DNA from: Leucogyrophana mollusca
Taxonomy: Eukaryota; Basidiomycota; Agaricomycetes; Boletales
Reading direction: 5' to 3'
Length of the DNA: 64,000 nt
Assembly: GCA_021014945.1 (NCBI GenBank)
Contig: MU266365.1
Coordinates: forward strand, 95,176-159,175
The first letter of the stretch is position 1; the number at the start of each line of letters is the position of its first letter. The notes beneath the pieces were generated by a model. The model did not search any database. It was not told the DNA's origin and worked only from the letters and a program-made list of their open reading frames with translations. A program made the translations under genes and the position numbers. Below, one piece after another: positions 12,590 to 25,965 of this stretch.

Positions 12590-14149
12590 ATGAGTCCAAG
12601 GATCCTCGGCCCCAGCGACTATTCCCCGATCAAGACTCTAGGTGTTGGAAGTGCGGGTGAAGTGAACCTCGCAGTACACGACGTCACGGGAGAGAAAGTA
12701 TGTCGTATGCCCTTCACTATTCCGCCTTGCACGAAGCTCTTTTATGTTTTAGGTCGCAGTGAAAATCATCCCTCGTACACATAATATTACTTCTAGTTCT
12801 ATCATGCAACCAGACCACCTTACTACGTCCACGGAAGCAATCACGGGGCAGCGATCGGAAAGTTCGCAAGAGATCCGTGCCTTTCGTGAAGCCGCTCTCT
12901 CCAAGTTCCTCCATCATCCGCATATATGCCGCTTGCACGAATTGATTGTGCACCCGCGTTATTATTACTTGGTTTTTGAATACGTCTCATGTGGGTCAAT
13001 GCTCGACTATGTCATCCGTCACGGCAGGGTACGTGAGCATGTTGCGCGCAAGTTCGCTCGTCAAATCGGCAGCGCTCTCAATTACTGTCACCGGAATAAC
13101 GTCGTCCATCGAGGTTCGTGGCAGATCGCTATCGTTTATCAGCCCTGAAACATCTCTTCCAGACCTCAAGCTCCAGGATATACTTATCTCAGACACTGGG
13201 GATGTTAAGATAACTGATTTTGGCCTATCAAACGTCTACAGCCCCGCCGAGTGTCTGTCGACGATCTGCAGCGGGTCATACTTTCCTGCCCCCGAGCTCA
13301 TACATGGAAAGCCATACGTGGGACCCGCGGTCGACGTATGGAGCTTCGGGATCGTGCTATATACACTTGTCTGTGGGAAGGTCCCCTTCGACGGTGAAAG
13401 CATTCCGGCGCTCCACGCAAAGATCAAGCGCGGGTTAATCGTCTATCCCGCACGGTTGAGTACAGGTTCGTAATTTTGTGCTGCTACCTCGAGCGCACCT
13501 TGATATCCCTCACGAAGAATGCAAGGATTTACTTTCACGTATGCTCGCCACGAATCCGACCTTACGCGCTACTCTCATGGACGTCCTCGAGCATCCGTGG
13601 ATGCTCCGCGACTTTAATGGCCCTCCGGATTCCCATCTGCCACACCGTGAACCACTCTGTCCTAATGATCTGGAACCGCGAATCATCAAGGAAATGAAAG
13701 CATTCGGCCTTGGCACTGAGGACGAAATCAAACTTGATCTTGTGCAGGCGCTCCAGGCTGATGCGTACCGGCATGCACTCGAAATATGGAAGTGCAACGA
13801 GCGCCGGTGCAATGAAAGCAAACGATGCTCGGAGTCCAGCTTCAACTCCAACACATCCTTCACCATCTCCGAAGGACCAGACCCTACTCCCCCAAAACAA
13901 AATCTGACGGTCCCGCCACCCTCGAAACCTTCAACTCGCCTATCTAAATATATTTCCCATTTCCTCAGGTTCTTGTCCCTCTTCTTTTCCCCGAGGACGA
14001 CACTGCCGACCCCACAAACGCATAACTCCATGGATCGCGGTTCTTGTGTGCCTATGGACCCGACGTTGGGTTTCCACCCCCTTATATCCATGTACTATCT
14101 CGTCCGCGAAAAGCTTGAGCGCGAGAAGTCTTTGGCCCAGGCTACTTAG
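12590..14149 (+). CDS. Kin1/MARK-like serine/threonine protein kinase, short form
   Basis: Four exons (12590-12697, 12753-13113, 13163-13465, 13518-14149), 467 aa. Kinase domain from about residue 10: glycine loop [14 protein letters not shown] with the ATP lysine, the segment [13 protein letters not shown], catalytic loop [39 protein letters not shown], then [14 protein letters not shown] and HPWM. The C-terminal [17 protein letters not shown] matches the region after the kinase domain in yeast Kin1/Kin2 and PAR-1 proteins, which act in polarity and exocytosis. Two oddities. The Mg-binding Asn of HRDLKxxN is Asp (residue 162). And there is no long linker or KA1 domain: it is far shorter than Kin1 of yeast. 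It may be a specialised paralog with altered activity. Family placement is firm; activity is uncertain. Confidence 0.88.
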
Positions 14150-14513
14150 CGTACTCCGGCCTCAATGGCGCACCCAGTGTCCACAAAAGCCCACCTCCAG
14201 TTAGACGTATGTTCCCCCGCTGGCCGAACGCCAGGAACATTCAAGGCACTGGCGTGAAATGTCCGCGCTGATCATCTCCGTCGTCCTTTGAGGCGCGGTT
14301 GGTTCCCATAAGCCGCACCCCGGTAGTCCGCACCCATCTACACTCAGAGCCACTTAACCGGTCCAGGTCGCACTGATGTATATTCTTTCTCAAGACATCC
14401 GTACAGCTATTTCGAAGGTTCCTCGACGCAAACCTTGAAGGCGGCCGTCTCCCTGTGCTCAAGATCTACGTCCTGGCGTATCCATTCCTTATCACTGTAT
14501 CCTGCAACCGTGT
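14150..14513. other. Convergent 3' region
   Basis: 364 bp between the stop of the kinase gene and the stop of the secreted protein gene. It must carry both terminators. No gene seen. Confidence 0.5.
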
Positions 14514-14873
14514 TCAATCCCGAAGATAGCGGCCAGAAAGAAAGTAAGCCATACCAAAAACCGCGCCTTTGCAGTCCCTGTTCTTATAGAACTTGATGTC
14601 AGGCTGAATGATGTGGTCCTCGTATTGGTGAGCCGAGCTTGAGAAAACGAAGGACGAAACGACGTGGCAGTCGAAATCTCCCAGGTTTGTGCAAACGCAA
14701 GAATCAATTTTCTGTGTGCCGTTGAAATATTTGTGGTCCCCGTTACAGTCCGTTTCGGAGTATATGTCCACAGCCCATTGTCCGAAATGCGGCGTGCTGC
14801 GGTATGCACACTTGTTGCGGGCGAAACTGCTCGTGGTGAGCGCCGCCAGGACAATAATCGCCAATGAGTGCAT
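14514..14873 (-). CDS. Small secreted cysteine-rich protein
   Basis: Single exon, 119 aa. The first 18 residues, MHSLAIIVLAALTTSSFA, form a typical signal peptide (short n-region, hydrophobic core, A-x-A-like end SFA). The mature part is about 100 aa with six cysteines (in NKCAYR, TDCNGD, DSCVCTN, DFDCHV and RDCKGA), which could form three disulfides. One N-glycosylation sequon (NGT) is present. No known fold or enzyme motif is recognised, so it is a candidate effector-like or cell-surface protein. A TATAAATA is found 108-115 bp upstream. Size, signal peptide and paired cysteines support a real gene although it lacks introns. Confidence 0.75.
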   Translation of the reverse strand: MHSLAIIVLAALTTSSFARNKCAYRSTPHFGQWAVDIYSETDCNGDHKYFNGTQKIDSCVCTNLGDFDCHVVSSFVFSSSAHQYEDHIIQPDIKFYKNRDCKGAVFGMAYFLSGRYLRD

Positions 14874-14980
14874 CTAATCAGGCTTCGAAGTCAGTGCTCA
14901 ATTGCATCGGGGTCCGGACTACATAACTTGCCTTCCGGACTTGGGGGAATCGATCTTTGTCTATTTGAGCAGTGTCGAGG

Positions 14981-14988
14981 TATTTATA
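14981..14988 (-). promoter_or_regulatory. TATA box upstream of the small secreted protein gene
   Basis: On the minus strand this reads TATAAATA, 108 bp upstream of the ATG at 14873. Spacing is long but plausible with a 5' UTR of 50-80 nt. Confidence 0.4.
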
Positions 14989-16389
14989 TGATTCCGGCTC
15001 TGTCGACGGCCTTTCACCTCACGAATTGAAATCTCGTTTCCCTCCCTCCCTGACAGCACGGGACAGCGCCCACATGCGAACAGCGAGCATAGGCTGTGTT
15101 TTCCGAACCTAACTCCTCCAGATGTTTATAACCGAACTTAAGCGCTTGATGGAACTGCGTCAGGGATCGATCGCAGCTGTCGCCCTCTGCGGCCCCATAC
15201 CATGGCATGGCCCACACTACATTCGGCTGCACCAATCGCGACATCGGTTACCAGTGGATAAGTCTATCCATACAGAGGAAAACTCATTCACCAGCAGCCG
15301 GACTCTTTCTAAATTTTCTTGGAGGCCCGTCGGCGTGATATGTCATCGGTGATCGGCGCAGTCTGTGGATTGCTGCCGCATCCACCGCTGCGATCAGGGT
15401 TATTTAATTGTGGATACCTGACATTCCTCGTCCCCGGCACGCGTACACTGACAGTTGACGGACAGTGCCACCGCGTGCCACGCGATCACATTGAGCGGTG
15501 AGCTGCGGTAGTGCTGCGGTGAGTCGACCCAGGAGCCTTGTGCCACTAGGTCGATACCCCATCTTTTTCGAGAGTATCCCGCGGCCGGTGATAAGTAAGT
15601 TCATCGGTACCACATGCATCTCTCCCACTGGCAGAGAGCATACCAGACTAGACCTGACCCACCTGTGCTACATGTGCATATAGACGCCACCGTCAAGCTG
15701 CGTCTTCACATCACTGCGATGATTAATATGTTGTTGGCTTCGGAAGGATTACGTGGTCATGCGCTGCGAACGAAGTTGCAGTAGACCAGATGACTGAGGA
15801 GCTTGATGCCCACGATATCGGAAAGTTGGCGTCAGGTCCTTGCCTTGAGTCACCTAGTAGTGAAGAGTGCCACGCCATGCCACCGCCGACCCTTGCTCGA
15901 CCTGGTACAACGTGCAGATCAGAGGAACCGCGTTGCTGGCGGCAGGTCCAAGGCAAGCGGGGACTGTCCCTCCGGCGGGCTACTAGACAATGATGGCTGC
16001 GTCCTCCGTGATTTCATGTGTGAGGCCAAGACCCTACATATGCCCCAAAGAGGCTGTATCTAGCGAGCCGTCCAAAGTTTGTCCAAAAACTAGGCCTGGC
16101 TGATGGCCTGACGGAACCGCCAAAATTCGGAAAATGTCCAATCCTGTAGCGGTGCTTCATGGTCAGATCCGGGTCGTCTGCAGAGTTGCAGTAGGTGATC
16201 AGATGGGATCCTCAGATGACTTGAAATTGAATCGCTCTTGTTGCGCTATCATCGTACTGCCATGCTTGAGCCGAGTAGTTAGGACAGGTCTGGCTTGTTG
16301 ACAACACCTGACCTTGACCTTGTACAAGACAGTACACGGGTGACGGAAGAGCCAGCATACATACAAAAAATAAGAAAGGTGTACTCTAA
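14989..16389. other. Intergenic, no gene seen
   Basis: 1.4 kb between the secreted protein gene and the 3' end of the Cdc5 gene. No domain motif, tRNA or repeat was recognised; short frames do not join. Confidence 0.5.
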
Positions 16390-19368
<2,979 letters not shown>

Positions 19369-20438
19369 GAATGACAATGAGAACGGGTCTAGCAGCAGCG
19401 ACAGTGAAGTGCTGGTACAAATTCAGGTGCCACATCCCTAGGTTCCAAGTCAGCGATTAGTCAGCTCCCGATTTGGCACGCTGGCTTCGCATCCAACTTG
19501 AACTTGAACCTCACCCATGGGCATCCAGCTCGGTGAATCATGGCTCTAAAGCAGGTAAGGGAGCGCTGTGAAAACTAACTGAACTCTTTCATCAGTCTCG
19601 ACTTATGTGGATTTGGCGAATACGTGAGCATCCTCAATTGTTAACCCTCTTGTCAAATGATCATTGACTAGTACATCTATCGACAAGTTCATAGCAAGCC
19701 ATGGTTGCCGTTGCATATATATGTCGGGAACTAGCAGGTTCTCTCCTTTATCTACTATCTACAAATACCGTCCAGCCGAGACGATCCCCGCGACTCGAGT
19801 TGAGTAAACATGACTTGTGGTTAATCGAACTTCGCCCGTGGGTCCCGGTCATGTCGACGACCGACGCTCCCGACTAGTCCACCTGGAACGAAATCGGCTG
19901 CGATGACCCTACTTTCAAAGGAATGATACAAGATTTGTAGCAGGTCCAACATCCTGAATCACTGGCAGGCTGAAAGACCTGGAGCGTTTGACGACAGTGT
20001 GTCAGGTGACTGTGCACTGAGGCCTGAGTCATACAGCATATTCCCGACTCCAGGTGTGCTTTCTGAAGTGTAATGTAATGCTCCCCTTTTCAATCTTGCG
20101 TCTGCCATGGAGCCCATCCCCTGGGTCGTGGACCGTGCAGTTGAGCTTGGATGCTTCAGGCTTCAGCTGCTGCGCACTGACCTCCAAGAATGGCCTTCCT
20201 AAAACAATGCTATCAACGCCGATCTTAGTCCATAAAGACAAAGCAAGCGCATCTAGCCATTTTCGTTGGTCCTGTGACTGTCTTACGAAGCTGACTTCGG
20301 TGCAAGTAAGTTGCAATAGAACCCCTAGATGACAGGCCCGATGATAACGCACCTCTCTCGCGAGCTTCACGCGCCGCCCTTTCGTTTCTCTTATAAAGGC
20401 CGTCTCTTCAATCATCAACTTACACTTTCATACACGAT
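19369..20438. other. Divergent intergenic region
   Basis: 1.07 kb between the Cdc5 gene (minus) and the short-chain dehydrogenase (plus). Apart from the TATA box near 20392, no feature was recognised. Confidence 0.5.
20392..20397 (+). promoter_or_regulatory. TATA box of the short-chain dehydrogenase gene
   Basis: TATAAA lies 42 bp before the ATG at 20439, within a CT-rich stretch. The distance implies a very short 5' UTR. Confidence 0.5.
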
Positions 20439-21524
20439 ATGATACCCATTCCCAAGATCTGGCTCAGTGAGTCCTGTAGATCTCTCGGCCTGTTTTTTAG
20501 GGGCTTACATCCTATATGCAGTAACTGGGGCTTCTTCAGGCTTTGGCAGGTCCATGGCCGAGCTTTTGCTGAAGAAAGGCGACATCGTCGTTGCAACGCT
20601 TCGAACACCCGAAGCCTTGTCTGACCTATCCGCCCAATACCCTCCAGATAAGCTCCTGGTGGTGAAGCTGGACGTCACCAAGAAAGCAGACGTGACAGCT
20701 GCGTTCGCCAAAGCGCAGGAGGTGTTTGGAAGAATTGACGTCGTGTTCAACAACGCCGGTCAGATTGTCCTCGGAGAAGTAGAGTCGCTCAGCGAGGAGT
20801 CTGCTCGTCAACTGCTCGAGGTCAACTTCTGGGGTGCTGCTCATGTTAGCAGAGAGGCTGTCCGGTTCTTCAGGGAAGTGAATAAGCCAATAGGGGGGAG
20901 ATTGCTTCAGGTCTCTTCGAGGCTGGGTTTAGTTGGTGGACCTGCATCCGCATACTATAGTGCATCGTGAGTGAGATTACATTGAAAGCAATTTGATTAT
21001 TGACAAGTCCCACGGCCTCTTTCACAGCAAATTTGGTACGTTCACGTTGCCTTACCGAAAATGTGGAGGATGTTGACGAGCACGCGACATGTTGTAGCTT
21101 TGGAGGGTCTAAGCGAGTCTCTATCGAAGGAACTTGATCCTGCCTGGAATATCAAGGTATTTCATCTCTCAGCCCTACTATACCTCCCTCTTTGCTGAGA
21201 TACTTGAAGGTAACCATCATAGAACCGGGACCTTTCCGGACTAAGCTGGTCGCAGAAAACGTGCAGATAGAGCCTCAGCACCCCGCTTACGCCCACCCCT
21301 CGTCCCCAAGCTCCCAGTTTCGTAAGTACGCCACCTCGAGCGCCGTCGATGGCGATGCGGATAAGGCTGTCGCCGCGATTGAGAAAATTGTGCACATCGA
21401 CAATCCCCCTGTGCGCCTTCCACTACACAAAAAAACCGTCGCGTCCGCTAAGGAGAAAGCGTTGAGCATCTTGGAGGACGTGGATAATTACGGGGCATGG
21501 TCGGAAGACTTGTACTTTAATTAG
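20439..21524 (+). CDS. Classical short-chain dehydrogenase/reductase
   Basis: NAD(P)-dependent oxidoreductase of the classical SDR family; the substrate cannot be told from sequence. Exons: 20439-20466, 20522-20966, an 8-nt microexon 21028-21035, 21098-21156, and 21210-21524, together 284 aa. Cofactor motif TGASSGFG follows the N-terminal beta strand KIWLI. Other motifs are LDVTKKAD, NNAGQIVLGE, catalytic Ser in VSSRLG and the YYSASK active-site Tyr and Lys, then PGPFRT. The YxxxK motif is split: Tyr and Ser are on exon 2, while the catalytic Lys codon is on the 8-nt microexon. Joining gives SASKFALEGLSESLSKELDP, exactly as in relatives, which supports it. It resembles the fungal group annotated as oxidoreductases close to retinol or 17-beta-hydroxysteroid dehydrogenases. 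Confidence 0.93.
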
Positions 21525-22164
21525 TCGAAATATTTGCATATGCCGCGAGGGAGTACGGAATTGAATCGAAATGGAGGATGAGTAGTTTGGACTCGGCAAT
21601 TACAGAACTCGGAAGTACTGCTAAGTGCTAAGTCACGTGCCGAGTGATCACGGTTGCAGCTTGCATTCGCACTGGCTGTTGTGTTTTGGTTGTGTTCTGA
21701 TCTTAGACTGGACCTCTATCAGGCGACACCGGACTTGCTCCTTATCGGAGGGTTGCGATCGGTGTTACGTTGGGTATTTCCAGCGACCAGATCTACCGAC
21801 GGCCGTAGAGGTCTCACCAGCTTGAATGAGCCCATTAATGATGCCAGCACTTTGGTCCGATTCGTGACGCCGATCGCACCCCTATGACGTTCAGGTTGAT
21901 CACAAGCCAGTGCAAAAAATCGAATGGCCACCAGTAAGCAAGGGCAGGCTTAGTGTATACTTCACCTCTCAACTGCTTGACGTCGCCGTTTTGGTGAGTT
22001 AACTATCAAGTCGGAAACCACAGAAGCCGAGCTGACGGTCGCTTTCATGTTTTTGTGCAGTCAAGTTGGCCTTCTACTCGCGCTTCCCCCGGCTGATTCT
22101 TCCGATTCTCGGAAACTTCAGGCGTATCCCATTGGAAACCACTGGACGCCAGCTTTCCTCTTTC
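21525..22164. other. Intergenic and 5' UTR of the UvdE gene, with a probable UTR intron
   Basis: Holds the 3' flank of the SDR gene and the 5' flank of the UV endonuclease. A donor GTGAGT at 21994 and an acceptor TTTGTGCAG ending at 22060, with a GCTGAC-like branch site, suggest a 5' UTR intron of about 67 nt. Confidence 0.45.
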
Positions 22165-24281
22165 ATGCCTTCTCCGCGTTCTATTAGCAGATCATCCGCG
22201 GATGTTGCAATCAGCACCGTAGCCGAGGCTACGTTCACGTCGGTTCAGCAGAAACGTACTCTAAGACCCAGGCGCGTGAAAGTTGTGCCTGGGCCTCTTG
22301 CCCAAGAGGACGAGACGAGGACACCAAGTATCCCCAACTCACGCCGGAAGACAGCACCTAAACGAGAGGCTGAAAGTACTCCTGGCAGCAATACGGAAGA
22401 CGAGGAGGACTCCGAGGGGTCCGCCGCGCCATCGAGACGCACCAAACCGAAAAAACGCAATGCCTCTCAGATTGAGGTCGATCAAGCTTCATATTCTAGT
22501 GAAGATCCCCCGAAGCGAAAACGCAAGATTCGCGCTCCCAAACCTGAGCCAGTCTACGTCATCCCAGACGTCGAAAGAAAAGAGACCACGTTCCACGGAC
22601 GACTAGGTTGAAATCATTCAGCTCACACGAACTTGGTATTTACTAGCTTTTCTCTAAGGCTACGCATGCTTGAACACGGTTTTACGCAATAAGAGGCCGG
22701 CGAGCGAGGCCACGTTCTGCTCACGGACATGTCGGTGCGGTACGAGTGTCGTGACACCGAGCCCATTGCTCACTCTCACTTAGGATCGACTCCATCAAGA
22801 AGAACGGTTTGGATTGGGTTAAAGATCTTGGACGTCAGAATGTCCAGGATATGCTACAACTCATTGAATGGAATGAACAAAATGTATGTGCCCCATCTTT
22901 ACTTAGACTATCTATCTTTACCAACGCTTGCTCCAGAATATTCGTTTCATGCGAATGTGTGATAGTTTCCCGTTTTCGCAATCCACTACTGACCTCTCTG
23001 TCGCAGCTCCTCCGAAATGTTTCCCTTTGCATCCCACGAAACATACGGCTATTCACTCACTTACTGTGCATCCCTTCTGGCTGAAGTTGGTGCTCTTGCG
23101 AAGAAGTATGGACATCGCCTGACAACGCATCCTGGCCAATTTACCCAGCTCGGGTCTCCACGTGAGGCTGTTGTGCGTGCGAGTATACGGGAGCTCGAGT
23201 ATCACTGCCAGATGCTTGATCTCATGGGGATCGGGCCTGACGGTGTGATGATTATACATGGCGGTGGCGTCTACGGCGACAAGGCGGCTACGCTGCAGAG
23301 GATTAAGAAGACGATACAGGAGGACCTACCGAAGGGCGTTCGGGACAGGCTGGTGCTTGAGAATGACGAGGTAGGTCCATACCTCAAATATTGAGCTTCA
23401 CCTAACGAAGCGTTGTATAGCTTTGCTACAACGCGGCTGATCTACTCCCCCTATGCACCGAGTTATCTGTCCCGCTGGTGTTTGATTACCATCACGACAA
23501 TATCAACCCTTCGCCAGGTTTACCGCCAGCGAGCATAATTGAACAAGCCAACAAGATATTCGCTGCTCGCGGCATCAAGCCGAAGCAGCATCTGAGTGAG
23601 CCACGCGAGGGCGCCGTAAGTGTAATGGAGCGCAGGGCACATGCAGACCGGTGCCAGAGTCTACCGAACGATTTACCAGACGATATGGGTGAGCAACTCG
23701 ACGTTTCTTGTCAGTTCGATTGTTGACGCGACTTGTATTGTGTTTAGATTTGATGATCGAGGTGAGCTTGGACTCGTCTCTACTTTGGAACGCACAGCTA
23801 ATGCAGGAGACATCTTCAGGCCAAAGACAAGGAGCAGGCTGTTTTGCACCTTTATCGGATGTACAACTTGCATCCTGTGATATATTGTACGTTCCGATCA
23901 TCTGTTGATTTCTCGTTTTTCTGAGAGCGTCCAGCCTCTCTCAGGCCTCCTGCCGAAATCCAAACTAAAGAAACTAAAGGACGTAAATCAGCGAGGAAGT
24001 CCAAGTCCAAGAAAGCGAATGGAGACGTAGACATGGACGATACCGAAGCGACATCCAACATCGAGGACGCTCCCGTCGATAATTCCCAGAATCCTGATGA
24101 GGATCCCGGAGACTGTAGAGTCGGTGTCTCCGAGAAGCGCCAACCAGGTAGAAACACGACATTGCGCAGCGACAAAGTCACCTCAGTGGTGGAGGGTGCC
24201 AGGCCACAAGTAGGGGGAGCCTCGTCGACGCGTCAGTCACCACGGAAATTAGGTCGAGCTCCGCACGGATCTGTAAGATGA
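22165..24281 (+). CDS. UV damage endonuclease, UvdE/Uve1 type
   Basis: Nicks DNA 5' to UV photoproducts and other lesions, starting an alternative excision repair. First in-frame ATG of the exon is 22165. The first ~145 residues are basic and disordered, with Lys/Arg clusters (RRTKPKKR, PPKRKRKIRAPKPE). The TIM-barrel core follows: GRLGYACLNT, CSRTC, NGLDWVKDLG, DMLQLIEWNEQN, IRFMRISSEMFPFASHE, GHRLTTHPGQFTQLGSP, ELEYHCQMLDLMG, MIIHGGGVYGDK, RLVLENDE, LCYNAADLLPLC, VPLVFDYHHDNINP, then DLMIEAKDKEQAVLHLYR. Metal-binding His and Glu positions are retained. It ends with a Lys/Ser-rich tail (RKSARKSKSKKANGD) and an acidic stretch. Seven introns join in frame. The tail looks like a nuclear-targeting extension. 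Convergent with the Tup1-like gene. Confidence 0.93.
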
Positions 24282-25965
24282 AGCCCGCGGGAAAATTCAT
24301 ATCCCAGTGTCTCCTTCCCATCAGTAGCTCGTGTGTTATCAGGTACCGTTGCATGTAGCATTTTAAGAGGCCCAAGCCTCGAATGCGAAAGTTTGTAGCA
24401 TTGCTCGATTTGACATCTCTATACTATAATCTCGAAATGTTTGGTTCCGGGACCGTGTCCTCCGCGTCATGTGATGCACTACGACGCCAACATCGCCATG
24501 TTGTGCAGTCATTGCTCTGCGTATACTCGTGTCTTCATGCGGTCAGTCGCCCGAGGTAATTGTGTCTCCTAAATCTTCTTTCCTCCTAAACTTTTTTTTT
24601 AACGTTCACCCTTCTTGGCTGTTGTTGGGTTAGGGTTAGATGCAGCCGCGGAGTCGAGTGCGACAAAGTATTTTCCATATTTGGCCGATCATATCCACTT
24701 TTGATGTGCTCCTCCTCACCCGCTTCCAAGCTCAAAAACATAGCTCTGGTCGCATTCTGAGCACTTTCTCCTTCGATATTGTTCCCTTCGGGGTGACATA
24801 CGTAAAATTGGAACGATACAGCGAAGTATACTTCTGAAATGTTGTTCCAAATTATGTATGCCATTTCCGGTAATTTCCTTTTTGGGTTACGACGCGCTTG
24901 ATGTTTCGCTGGCTCATCTCACGGCCCCTGCACAAGGATGACACGCTTTCCCGGAGTGGTAGACCTACGGGTCTCAATATTTATTGCTTTTTGTGCAGGG
25001 AACGCCGTTTTACTTTTACGGGACCTTGGTAAAATGTCCCAGAAAACCAGACTTATCTTCCAATGAGCCAATTTGGGAGTTGCAGTGTGTGGACGCCTAA
25101 TACACATATTAAGATAAGTGTCGAAGAGTGAGGGTAATTATATATCACAGCCGTTCCTTTATTTTTGATGAGGCAACTCCAACCATCGTCGTCCAAAGCC
25201 CACAAGTCGATGCAATTGACTAAGTAGCAAGGGTGAGAGAGATATGTTGTATACGTCTAGCCTTTTGCGAAATAACTCAGTACGAGTGTCAGTGGATAGA
25301 GGGTATTTATTAAAGTACGGATATCTTGAACATAGTGTTGGTGAGGGGAGGAGTTATAGATCTCAGCAAAGGTATGAAACCCAATAGAAACACGTCAAGA
25401 GCGAACCGAGGAAAGATCAAGTGACGATTAGGGCCCGGTAGCTTCCAGAGCACCGCCCAGCTCTCGCGGAGGAGCATGCTCACCGATCGCGAGGGAGTTT
25501 AATACATAAACAAAAGCAAATGGTTTCGAGCAATCCATGGTAGCTTAGGTCCGAGTTTGAGCCGACAGGTGAGGGATCCGAATCTGCGTCGGTGTCGTAG
25601 TCCTCAGATGGTCGCCGTACTGGCGAATTATGACCTGCAGCGTGGAGCCTCTGGCACGAGGTCAATTGAGCCGGAAAGTATCTCATCATAAATGAAAGAA
25701 AACGAACCTGGGGAGCCCGAGCACCGGCAACATCCTGTGTACCTGCGCGCCGATTCCGGAAATGTGGAATGTCCCTGAGGTACATCGACTCGTTTCCTCT
25801 GGTCCTAGAACGCCGAAAACGAGCCCGAAAACGTCGAAAAATACCCCCTTTACGAGCTGTGGTGATAATTGCGTCGCGTTGTGGTTCCGATAGGACTGGA
25901 GGCTGTCGGTTTAAATGTTAGCATGTCATACATTCGCCGAGGGGAAAGCAAGATGGTTCGCACAT
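24282..25965. other. Convergent intergenic region, no gene seen
   Basis: Between the stops of the UvdE and Tup1-like genes. A 101-aa minus-strand frame (25480-25785) has no motif or joinable exon. The region is AT-rich around 24540-25340. Nothing else was recognised. Confidence 0.5.
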
